Translations under genes and position numbers: made by a program
Shown here: positions 43,297 to 50,541 of the stretch, one piece after another
Layout: every line of letters starts with the position of its first letter
Position numbering within the stretch: position 1 is the stretch's first letter
The notes under the pieces: model-generated
Databases searched by the model: none
Told to the model about the DNA's origin: nothing
What the model saw: only the letters and a program-made list of their open reading frames with translations
NCBI RefSeq assembly: GCF_900182545.1
Contig: NZ_FXTJ01000005.1
Span: forward strand, 310,001 to 374,000
Source of the DNA: Geodermatophilus aquaeductus
GTDB taxonomy: Bacteria; Actinomycetota; Actinomycetes; Mycobacteriales; Geodermatophilaceae
DNA length: 64,000 nt
Direction of reading: 5' to 3'

Positions 43297-44192
43297 AGCC
43301 GGTAGTCGCTGTTCGCCGTCCACCAGGCGTACAGGCCGGCGAGGTCGGCCTGCGTGGTCCCGGGGGCGGCCACGATGCCCTCGACGAGCGCCGCGTCGTC
43401 GGTCCAGGTGATGACCACCGCGCCGTTCTCGGTGTCGATGGCGCACGCCACCAGGCCGGAACTGGTCCCACCGCTCCACGAGCCGATGCCGGTCGTGGTG
43501 GTGCAGTCCTGGCCCTCGGGCACCTCCGACAGGCCCTGCGCCGAGGCGTCGTTGGTGAACACCGCGTCCATCGTCGCCTGGTCGGGGTACTGGAAGAACT
43601 CGCTCTGCTGCGGGCCCGGCTGCGTGGCGCTGGCGCCGCAGGAGGCGTGCGCGACGTCGCCGTCGCCGGCGAGCTCGGCCTCGGTGCAGTCCGGGAAGTC
43701 TGCCGGCACGATCGCCAGCAGATCCCCGCCGGATCCCGGAGCGCCCGTGGACGGCGACGCGCTGGTCGACGACGAGGAGCTCGACGACGGGCGGGACGAC
43801 GAGCTGCTGCTGCTCGAGGAGCTGGACGACGAGCTCGACGACGTGGCCGCCGGCTCGGGGTCGTCGTCGCGCAGGACGAAGAACAGGACGACGGCGGCGG
43901 CGACGACCAGCGCGACCAGGCCCGCGATCAGGGCGACGACCGGGCCGCGCTTGCGGGGCGGCTGCTGCCCGGGCCCGCCCGGCTGCCCGAACGGCGGCTG
44001 CCCGTACTGACCGGGCTGGCCGTACTGCCCCGGCTGCTGGCCGTACGGACCGGGCTGCTGGCCCGGCTGGCCGTACGGACCCGGCTGGCCGTACTGACCG
44101 GGCTGACCCGGCTGGCCGTACTGCCCCGGCTGCTGGCCGTAGGGCGGCTCACCGGGACCGCCGGGGTACTGCCCGGGGGGCGGCTGGCTCAT
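43293..44192 (-). CDS. Pro/Gln/Gly-rich single-pass protein with 4-Cys external domain
   Basis: A 299-residue protein in four parts. First is a cytoplasmic head of [13 protein letters not shown] repeats (residues 1-75). Next comes a basic stop PRKRG and one membrane helix ([23 protein letters not shown]). A poly-serine spacer of about 35 residues follows. Last is an external domain of about 150 residues with four cysteines ([29 protein letters not shown]) and a terminal [13 protein letters not shown]. That domain resembles the external part of the kinase at 28696-30312. The ATG at 44192 follows AGGAGGT. It is coupled to the Atl gene. Confidence 0.85.
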   Translation of the reverse strand: MSQPPPGQYPGGPGEPPYGQQPGQYGQPGQPGQYGQPGPYGQPGQQPGPYGQQPGQYGQPGQYGQPPFGQPGGPGQQPPRKRGPVVALIAGLVALVVAAAVVLFFVLRDDDPEPAATSSSSSSSSSSSSSSSSRPSSSSSSSTSASPSTGAPGSGGDLLAIVPADFPDCTEAELAGDGDVAHASCGASATQPGPQQSEFFQYPDQATMDAVFTNDASAQGLSEVPEGQDCTTTTGIGSWSGGTSSGLVACAIDTENGAVVITWTDDAALVEGIVAAPGTTQADLAGLYAWWTANSDYRL

Positions 44193-44278
44193 GGAGACCT
44201 CCTGCTGACGTGAGGTCGCAGGATACGAACCGGCAGGCCCCCGGCGGGGTCCGCCACGGCGCGGGCACCCCGACCGGG

Positions 44279-44884
44279 TCAGGCCCGGCGGCCCAGCCTG
44301 GCCAGCAGCCGCTGCTGCGGGGAGGCGCCGTCGGGCAGCTCGACCGGCGGCGCGAACAGGCCGGGGACGCCGTCGCCGGGCAGCCGGGCGGCCAGCCCCT
44401 CGGCGGCGCGCACCAGGGCCGGGTCCAGCTCCTCGTCCCCGCCGGTCGCGCGGGCGAGGTCCCAGGAGTGCACCGTCAGGTCGGCGGTCAGCTCGTCGAC
44501 GTACTCCCACGCGGGCGTCGGGCCGCGGGACAGGTGCACCGTGCCCGAGCGCAGGTCAGCGGCGGCGACGGCGGCCAGCGCCTCGTCGGCCACGGTCTCC
44601 CACGCGGTGAGCGGGTCCTCGCCGAGCAGGGCGTCGGTGCCGGCCGGGACCCGCGCCGCGACGTCGTCGAGCGGCTCGCCCGCCAGCAGGCCGGGCACCC
44701 AGTGCGCCTCGCCGACGAGGTGGGCGACGAGGTCGGCCACCGTCCAGCCGGGCAACGCCTCGAGGTCCCACTGCCCGGGCTCGACGGCGTCGACGCGGTC
44801 GGTGAAGGCGGCCTGCGCGCGCTGGAACAGCTCGAGCAGCTCGGTCGGGGACGGCGTCGACTCGGGCACTCGACCAGTCAACAC
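44279..44884 (-). CDS. Maleylpyruvate isomerase/DinB-like (TIGR03086) protein
   Basis: About 201 residues of the mycothiol-dependent maleylpyruvate isomerase/DinB-2 fold: [19 protein letters not shown] near the start holds the first metal-binding His, and [20 protein letters not shown] the last. Members bind a divalent metal and many use mycothiol. The GTG at 44884 is one choice; a GTG five codons later (44869) is equally good and neither has a clear ribosome site. A strong terminator separates it from moeZ. Confidence 0.8.
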   Translation of the reverse strand: MLTGRVPESTPSPTELLELFQRAQAAFTDRVDAVEPGQWDLEALPGWTVADLVAHLVGEAHWVPGLLAGEPLDDVAARVPAGTDALLGEDPLTAWETVADEALAAVAAADLRSGTVHLSRGPTPAWEYVDELTADLTVHSWDLARATGGDEELDPALVRAAEGLAARLPGDGVPGLFAPPVELPDGASPQQRLLARLGRRA

Positions 44885-44890
44885 GGACGC

Positions 44891-44927
44891 CGAGGGCCCG
44901 GCACCCGCGACGGGTGCCGGGCCCTCG
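44891..44927 (-). terminator. Terminator of moeZ
   Basis: A perfect 17-bp stem CGAGGGCCCGGCACCCG with the 3-base loop CGA, 39 bases past the moeZ stop. It is the strongest hairpin in the window. Confidence 0.9.
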
Positions 44928-44965
44928 GTGGGCTCGCTCGGTACGGAGCTCAGGAGGTACTGAGC

Positions 44966-46126
44966 TCAGTAGGTGGGCAGCGTCTTGTCGATCCGCGTCG
45001 CCCACGCCGTCACGCCGCCCTGGACGTGCACGGCGTCCTTGAAGCCGGCGTTCTTGACCGCGGCCAGCGCCTCGGCCGAGCGGACGCCGGTCTTGCAGTG
45101 CAGCACGATCGGCCTGTCCTGCGGCAGCTGCGCCAGCGCCCGGCCGGAGAGGATCTCGTCCTTGGGGATGAGCGTCGCGCCCGGGATGGAGACGATCTCG
45201 TACTCGTTGGGCTCGCGGACGTCGATGAGCTCGAAGTCCTTGCCCGCGTCCATCATGTCCTTGAGCTCGTCGACGGTGATCGTCGAGCCGGCGGCCGCCT
45301 CCTGGGCCTCGACCGAGACGACGCCGCAGAAGGCCTCGTAGTCGATGAGCCCGGTGATCGGCTCGGCCTCGGGGTCCTTGCGCACCTTGATCGTGCGGAA
45401 GGTCATCTCCAGGGCGTCGTAGACCATCAGGCGGCCCAGCAGCGTCTCGCCGATGCCGGTGATGAGCTTGACCGCCTCGGTGGCCTGGATGGCGCCGATG
45501 GTCGCGCACAGCACGCCCAGCACGCCGCCCTCGGCGCAGGAGGGGACCATCCCGGGCGGCGGGGGCACGGGGTAGAGGTCGCGGTAGTTCGGGCCGTGCT
45601 CGGCCCAGAAGACCGACACCTGGCCGTCGAAGCGGTAGATCGAGCCCCAGACGTAGGGCTTGCCGAGCAGCACGCACGCGTCGTTGACCAGGTAGCGCGT
45701 GGCGAAGTTGTCGGTGCCATCGACGATGAGGTCGTACTGCTCGAAGATCCCTAACACGTTGTCGCTGTCCAGGCGCGTCTCGTGCAGCCGGACGTCGACG
45801 TACGGGTTGATCTCCCTGATCGAGTCCCGGGCGCTCTCGGCCTTCGAGCGGCCGACGTCGGACACCCCGTGGATGATCTGGCGCTGCAGGTTGGACTCGT
45901 CGACGGTGTCGAACTCGACGATGCCGATCGTGCCGACGCCGGCGGCGGCCAGGTACATGAGCACCGGCGAGCCGAGGCCACCGGCCCCGACGGCGAGCAC
46001 CTTGGCGTTCTTGAGCCGCTTCTGCCCGTCCATCCCGACGTCCGGGATGATCAGGTGGCGGCTGTAGCGGCGGACCTCGTCGATCGACAGGTCGGCGGCG
46101 GGCTCCACCAGGGGTGGCAGGGACAC
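44966..46126 (-). CDS. moeZ: MoeZ: adenylyltransferase/sulfurtransferase
   Basis: A 386-residue two-domain protein. Residues 1-270 are the E1-like adenylyltransferase (ATP loop VLAVGAGGLGSPVLMYLAAAG, IVEFDTVDESNLQRQ, DGTDNFATRYLVND). Residues 280-386 form a rhodanese domain with the persulfide cysteine in VLHCKTGVRS. It activates the C-terminal glycine of small sulfur carriers (ThiS, MoaD, CysO, QbsE types) and loads sulfur for molybdopterin, thiamin or cysteine synthesis. The GTG at 46126 is preceded by GAGGAG. Position equals Rv3206c. Confidence 0.95.
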   Translation of the reverse strand: MSLPPLVEPAADLSIDEVRRYSRHLIIPDVGMDGQKRLKNAKVLAVGAGGLGSPVLMYLAAAGVGTIGIVEFDTVDESNLQRQIIHGVSDVGRSKAESARDSIREINPYVDVRLHETRLDSDNVLGIFEQYDLIVDGTDNFATRYLVNDACVLLGKPYVWGSIYRFDGQVSVFWAEHGPNYRDLYPVPPPPGMVPSCAEGGVLGVLCATIGAIQATEAVKLITGIGETLLGRLMVYDALEMTFRTIKVRKDPEAEPITGLIDYEAFCGVVSVEAQEAAAGSTITVDELKDMMDAGKDFELIDVREPNEYEIVSIPGATLIPKDEILSGRALAQLPQDRPIVLHCKTGVRSAEALAAVKNAGFKDAVHVQGGVTAWATRIDKTLPTY

Positions 46127-46235
46127 GCTTGCTCCTCGGGTCTCGACCAGCGGCCCCGACCGGCGGGGCCTGCGTTCGACGGTCGCAACAGGGTGGCACG
46201 CGGCTCTGTTCCCGCCCGGGCCCGGGGACACCGGC

Positions 46236-47234
46236 TCAGGGGTACGGCCAGGCGTTCTTGACGCAGCCGTCCAGGCCCAGGGTCTGCTGCTGCATCACGG
46301 GCGCGACCTGGCCGGCGCCCGGGCAGGGCTGGTGGCCGTTGCCCAGCGCGTGCCCGACCTCGTGGTTGACGACGTACTGGCGGTAGGTGGCGATGTCGCC
46401 GTCGTAGTGCGGGACGGCGGTCTCCCAGCGGGCCAGGTTGATGACGGCGCGCTCGCCGTAGCGGCAGGAGGTGTAACCGCCGGTGCCCACGCCCGGGCAG
46501 TACCGCTCCATGCTCCCGGGGCTGACCAGGCTCACCCGGAACTCGTAGGCGCCCGCGTCGGTGGCGTCGACGCGCTGGAAGGACATCCGGCCGCCGCTGC
46601 CCCACGAGCGCGGGTCGCCCAGCGTGGCCTCCACGGCGGCGGCGAAGGCCGCGCCGTCGACGCCGATGCCGTCCTCGACCTCGACGACGAAGCGCTGCAG
46701 CGGACCGCTGCCGTACACCGCCGAGACGCCCGGGACGACCGACACGCTGCCGGCACCCTGCTCCACGTAGGTGCCGGTCGCGGGCGCCCCGGGGACCTCG
46801 GCCGGGCCGGCGTCGCCCTCGGCCGGAGGGGGCGCCGTCGTCGGGGGTGCCGTGCTCGCCGGAGGGGCGGCCTCGGGAGAGCGGGCGGCCGGCGTCGCGT
46901 CGCCCGCCGTCGCGCCGACCCGCGCCGGGGACCCCGCCGCCGGGCCGAGCAGGTCGGCCAGCGCCAGGACGGTCGCCACCGTCAGCAGCGGGATCGCGTA
47001 GGCACGCCAGCCCCAGCGGGCCGCGAACCGGCGCAGCCGCCCCCGGGGACGCCGGGTCCGCCGGGGCTCCACCGGGCCGCGCGGGCCGGGCGGCGCGGGG
47101 CGGGGGGCGAGCGTGCCGGGGGTACGGGAGCGCGCCGGCGGACGGGCGGGCAGCGGCGGGAGCGGGGGCAGGCCGCGCGCCGGCTCCCGGCCGGACCGGA
47201 CCTGCGGGGGGCGGCCGGACGGAGGAGCTGCCAC
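46236..47234 (-). CDS. DUF3152 secreted/anchored zinc metalloprotease
   Basis: A 332-residue protein (Rv3207c type). The N-terminal 75 residues are Pro/Arg-rich and cytoplasmic. One membrane segment follows (AIPLLTVATVLALADLLG), then a Pro/Ala/Thr linker and a metzincin-like domain with HEVGHALGNGHQPC, a HExxHxxGxxH zinc site. Further cysteines (RYCPGVG, TSCRYGE, DGCVKNAW) suggest disulfides outside the cell. The GTG at 47234 is preceded by GAGGAGG. It lies before moeZ on the same strand. Confidence 0.9.
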   Translation of the reverse strand: MAAPPSGRPPQVRSGREPARGLPPLPPLPARPPARSRTPGTLAPRPAPPGPRGPVEPRRTRRPRGRLRRFAARWGWRAYAIPLLTVATVLALADLLGPAAGSPARVGATAGDATPAARSPEAAPPASTAPPTTAPPPAEGDAGPAEVPGAPATGTYVEQGAGSVSVVPGVSAVYGSGPLQRFVVEVEDGIGVDGAAFAAAVEATLGDPRSWGSGGRMSFQRVDATDAGAYEFRVSLVSPGSMERYCPGVGTGGYTSCRYGERAVINLARWETAVPHYDGDIATYRQYVVNHEVGHALGNGHQPCPGAGQVAPVMQQQTLGLDGCVKNAWPYP

Positions 47235-47398
47235 GGTGCCGCCTCCTCGCCGCGTCGGGTCCCGCAGCCGTGCGGCCGCCGGTCCTCCTGCCGGTTCCGT
47301 CGTCCCTGCGGTCACGCAGTGTCGTGGGCAGCGTCACCGCGCGTCCAGGTCAGGTTCTCACGCGCCCCACCCGACACGCCGGACACACCGTCGGCGCG

Positions 47399-48487
47399 TC
47401 AGCCGGCGCGCGCCTCGTCCCCGTCGAGGTCGGGAGCCGCTACGCCGGCGTCGCCGGCGTCGTCGAGGTCCTCCAGCAGCCCGAGCACCGCACGGGCGGT
47501 CTCCTCCGGCGCCTCGAGCATCGCCACGTGCCCGACGGTCTCGAGGACCAGCAGCCGCGCACCCGGCACGACGGCGGCCAGCCGCGGGGCCAACCGGGGG
47601 TCGACGAGCCGGTCGCGGTCGCCCCACACCACGAGGGTCGGCACCCGCAGCGACCGGGCCATCCGCCAGGCGTTGGCCCGTCCGACCCGCAGGTAGGAGG
47701 TGATCAGGCCGCGCATGCTGCGGGTCAGCGCGCGGTTGGCCCACTCCTGCGCCGCCCGCTCGCGGGTCTCCTCGACGGCGGCCTCGATCCGCTCCGGCGG
47801 CACCCGCGCGGGCTCGCCGAAGCACATCTGCAGCATCCCGCGCACCGACTGCTCCGGCGTCACGCCGGCCAGCCGGCGCTCGGCGATCGCGGGGACGCCG
47901 GGCAGCAGGAGCAGCAGCAGCGCCCGGCCGAACGCCGGCGGCACCCGGTAGACGGGCATGGCCGGCGAGACCAGCGTCAGCGACGCGACGAGGTCCGGCC
48001 GCCGCGCCGCCGCCAGCAGGCTGGCCAGCCCACCGAGGCTGTTGCCCAGCAGGTGCACCGGACGTCCCCGGGCCTCCCCCGGCTGGTCGCGCACGTGCTC
48101 GAGGACGTCGACCACCGCCCGCACGTGCCCGCGGATGGACCAGGACCCCCGGGGGAGCGGCTGCGAGCGGCCGAAGCCCGGCAGGTCGACCGCCCAGCCG
48201 GCGCAGCGGACGGCGAGCAGCGCGGCCAGGTCGGTCCAGTTGGTGGAGGCGCCACCGAGCCCGTGGACGTAGAGGGCGCGCTCGTGCGGGCCGCCGGGCG
48301 TCCCGGCCCAGGGCGTGGTGCGCACATAGACGGAGCCGCCCTCGACGGGCACGTCCTCCCCCGGCCAGGCGTCCGGCGGCGGGTCGGTGCTCGGCAGGGC
48401 GGCCGACGACGCCCGGGCGGTGGACGACGGGGCGACCGACGGGGGCTGCGGCAGACGGCGGGTGCGCGCGCGGCGGGCCTCGGGCAC
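47399..48487 (-). CDS. Alpha/beta hydrolase (lipase/esterase-like)
   Basis: About 362 residues. ALYVHGLGGASTNW is the oxyanion region, LLGNSLGGLAS the nucleophile elbow, VVWGDRDRLVDP the acid, and VGHVAMLEAPEE the histidine. An N-terminal Arg/Pro-rich stretch of about 45 residues precedes the fold. The start at GTG 48487 has no ribosome site but has TACCGT ending 7 bases upstream, a leaderless pattern. It diverges from the TetR gene and may be its target. Confidence 0.85.
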   Translation of the reverse strand: MPEARRARTRRLPQPPSVAPSSTARASSAALPSTDPPPDAWPGEDVPVEGGSVYVRTTPWAGTPGGPHERALYVHGLGGASTNWTDLAALLAVRCAGWAVDLPGFGRSQPLPRGSWSIRGHVRAVVDVLEHVRDQPGEARGRPVHLLGNSLGGLASLLAAARRPDLVASLTLVSPAMPVYRVPPAFGRALLLLLLPGVPAIAERRLAGVTPEQSVRGMLQMCFGEPARVPPERIEAAVEETRERAAQEWANRALTRSMRGLITSYLRVGRANAWRMARSLRVPTLVVWGDRDRLVDPRLAPRLAAVVPGARLLVLETVGHVAMLEAPEETARAVLGLLEDLDDAGDAGVAAPDLDGDEARAG

Positions 48488-48521
48488 CCGGCGACGGTAT
48501 GCCAGCCCGCCGGGACGCGTG

Positions 48522-48538
48522 CGGCGGGTGACCCGCCG
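48522..48538. promoter_or_regulatory. Palindrome before the TetR gene, likely operator
   Basis: CGGCGGG-TGA-CCCGCCG is a 17-base palindrome directly before a -10-like TAACAT (48540-48545), 11 bases upstream of the tetR-family start. It could be the site of autoregulation and also affect the divergent hydrolase gene. Confidence 0.45.
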
Positions 48539-48555
48539 GTAACATCCCCCGCGCC

Positions 48556-49194
48556 ATGCAGTCCTCGCGCCCGGTCCCCGTCCGCCGCACCTCGCGGCTG
48601 CCGCGTGGTGCCCGGCGGCTGCAGCTGCTGCAGGCCGCGCAGGAGGTCTTCGTCGCACACGGCTTCCACGCCGCCGCCATGGACGACATCGCCGACCGCG
48701 CCGGCGTCAGCAAGCCCGTGCTCTACCAGCACTTCCCGGGCAAGCGGGAGCTCTACCTGGCACTGCTCGAGCAACAGGTCACCGAGCTGACCGACCGGGT
48801 CCGCGAGGCGATGGCCGGCACCGAGGACAACCGGCAGCGGGTCCACGGCGCGGTAGGGGCCTACTTCGAGTTCGTCGACGCCGAGGGCGGGGCCTTCCGC
48901 CTGGTCTTCGAGTCCGACCTCCGCAACGACGACGACGTCCGCACGCTGGTCGACCGCGGCAACCGGGCGTGCGTCGAGGCGATCGCCGAGGTGATCGCGG
49001 GCGACACCGGCAGCTCCCCGGAGCAGGCGCACCTGCTCGCCTCGGGCCTCACCGGCCTGGCCGAGACCAGCGCCCGGTGGTGGCTGGCGCAGAAGGGCAC
49101 CGTCTCGCGCGACGAGGCCGTGTCGCTGATGTCGGCGCTGGCCTGGCGGGGCATCTCGCGCTTCCCGCGGGTCGAGGGCGACGCCCCCGCCTGA
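48556..49194 (+). CDS. TetR family transcriptional regulator
   Basis: A 212-residue regulator (Rv3208 position). Residues 20-65 form the TetR helix-turn-helix: LLQAAQEVFVAHGFHAAAMDDIADRAGVSKPVLYQHFPGK. The C-terminal ligand domain is typical (YFEFVDAEGGAFRLVFESDLRND). The ATG at 48556 has a very short leader after TAACAT. It probably represses itself through the palindrome at 48522-48538. Ligand unknown. Confidence 0.92.
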   Translation: MQSSRPVPVRRTSRLPRGARRLQLLQAAQEVFVAHGFHAAAMDDIADRAGVSKPVLYQHFPGKRELYLALLEQQVTELTDRVREAMAGTEDNRQRVHGAVGAYFEFVDAEGGAFRLVFESDLRNDDDVRTLVDRGNRACVEAIAEVIAGDTGSSPEQAHLLASGLTGLAETSARWWLAQKGTVSRDEAVSLMSALAWRGISRFPRVEGDAPA

Positions 49195-49300
49195 CCCGTC
49201 GATCCCGGCGTTCGCTGACGGCGCAGTCCTGCACGGGGGCCCGGTGCCCGGCGCTGGACTAGCGTGGTCGGCAGCCGTGCAACCCGAGGAGGCATCCCGA

Positions 49301-49537
49301 GTGGAAGTCAAGATCGGTGTCCAGCACTCCCCCCGGGAGCTGGTCGTCGACAGCCCGAACACCCCCGAAGAGATCGCCGCCGCCGTGGCCTCCGCCATGT
49401 CCGGTGGCACGAAGGACGGGCTGTTGACCCTGGAGGACGAGCGGGGCCGCCGCGTCCTCGTCCCGGTCGACCGGATCGCCTACGTCGAGATCGCCCAGGC
49501 CGACCAGCGCCGGGTGGGCTTCGTCGCGGGCAACTAG
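49301..49537 (+). CDS. DUF3107 small conserved protein
   Basis: A 78-residue protein of the actinobacterial DUF3107 family (Rv3208A/TB9.4 type): VEVKIGVQHSPRELVVDS, then LTLEDERGRRVLVPVDRIAYVEI and VGFVAGN. The function is unknown to me. The GTG at 49301 is preceded by GAGGAGG. It is a single small gene between the TetR gene and a strong terminator. Confidence 0.93.
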   Translation: MEVKIGVQHSPRELVVDSPNTPEEIAAAVASAMSGGTKDGLLTLEDERGRRVLVPVDRIAYVEIAQADQRRVGFVAGN

Positions 49538-49550
49538 CGCCCGGCACGTC

Positions 49551-49588
49551 CCGAGGGGGCGTCCCCGCATCCGCGGGGGCGCCCCCTC
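49551..49588. terminator. Terminator between DUF3107 and ferritin-like genes
   Basis: A 17-bp stem with one G-T pair (49551-49567 and 49572-49588) and a 4-base loop, between convergent genes. Confidence 0.85.
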
Positions 49589-49595
49589 GCCGTCT

Positions 49596-50246
49596 CTAGG
49601 GGTTCAGGCCGAGCGTCTTCATGCGCTCGGTGTGCGCGGCGGTGATGCGGTCCTGGAGGCGGACGACGCCGGTGAGGTCGCCGGTGCCGCCGATGATCAG
49701 CCGGGCCAGGCCGTCGCGCTCGGCGATGACCGCCTGCGACTGCGAGATCGCCTCCCCCACCAGCCGGCGGCCCCACAGCGCCAGCCGGCCGGCCAGCGTC
49801 CGCTGCGCGGCGATCGCGGCCCGCACCTCGCGGACGGCGAAGTCGGCGTGCCCGGTGTCGGCGAGCGTCTCGAGGATGAGCGAGCGATCGGGCTCGGGGA
49901 GGAAGCCGGCGATCTCGCGGTAGAAGTCGGCGGCCAGCCCGTCACCGACGTAGGCCTTGACCAGGCCCTCCAGCCACGTGCGCGGGCGGGTGCCCTCGTG
50001 GAAGCCGTCGAGGGCGGCGACGAACGGGCGCATGGCCTCGGTGGGGTCGGCGCCCAGCTCGGTCAGCCGCTGCGCCAGCCGGTCGTGGTGGCCCATCTCG
50101 GCCGCGGCCATGCGCGCCAGCGCGGCGCGGCCGGCGAGGGTCGGCGCCATCCGCGCGTCCTCGGCGAGCCGGTCGAACGCCGTCAGCTCCGCGTAGGCCA
50201 GCACGCCGAGCAGGTCGACGACGGCTCGGGTGTCGACCGAGGTCAC
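49596..50246 (-). CDS. Ferritin-like fold protein (MiaE-2 type)
   Basis: A 216-residue helical protein of the Rv3210c family. Ferritin-like metal ligands are suggested by LGVLAYAELTAFDRLAEDA, AAEMGHHDRLAQRLTEL, and later TLADTGHADFAVREV. The family is annotated as MiaE-like hydroxylase, but the substrate in actinobacteria is not established. The GTG at 50246 follows GGAGG. It diverges from the RhlE-type helicase gene. Confidence 0.85.
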   Translation of the reverse strand: MTSVDTRAVVDLLGVLAYAELTAFDRLAEDARMAPTLAGRAALARMAAAEMGHHDRLAQRLTELGADPTEAMRPFVAALDGFHEGTRPRTWLEGLVKAYVGDGLAADFYREIAGFLPEPDRSLILETLADTGHADFAVREVRAAIAAQRTLAGRLALWGRRLVGEAISQSQAVIAERDGLARLIIGGTGDLTGVVRLQDRITAAHTERMKTLGLNP

Positions 50247-50364
50247 GTGCCACCTCCGGGTGGTAGTCGGGGCGGGGCGGCCCGCGCGGCGACCGAGGCT
50301 AACCGCTGTCCGCGCTAGCATGGGAACAGGCGAGCCGCCAGGTTCGCTGGTATCTGTGCGCTGA

Positions 50365-50541
50365 CGAACGTCGGACGACGCCCCGAGGAGCCCCACCGGC
50401 ACCGGGTGCGTCTCCCGGATCCTCCCGGTCCGCTGGCCGTGTCGGCGCTGGAAACGCATCCCGCGACACCCGACCGCGGAGCGCCCGGGCGACGACGCCG
50501 TCGCCCCTGGCCGCTCCCCCAGCCGACCAGAGGCGAGAGCA
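50365..50541 (+). promoter_or_regulatory. Long GC-rich leader of the RhlE-type helicase gene
   Basis: A -10-like TAGCAT (50316-50321) would give a leader of about 215 bases before the likely CTG start. After the in-frame TGA at 50362 the frame is open but has no ATG, GTG or TTG. A 14-codon ATG ORF (50320-50364) overlaps the -10 and has no ribosome site. Long leaders are common for DEAD-box helicase genes; I see no named riboswitch. Confidence 0.35.

Noticed and set aside
43770..43860. Serine-codon run as possible phase-variable repeat
   Set aside because: The serines use mixed codons without a strict short DNA period, so slippage control is unlikely; it is a stalk.
50320..50364. A 14-codon ORF (MGTGEPPGSLVSVR) before the RhlE gene
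   Set aside because: Its ATG overlaps the best -10 element and has no ribosome site, so it is probably not transcribed or translated.
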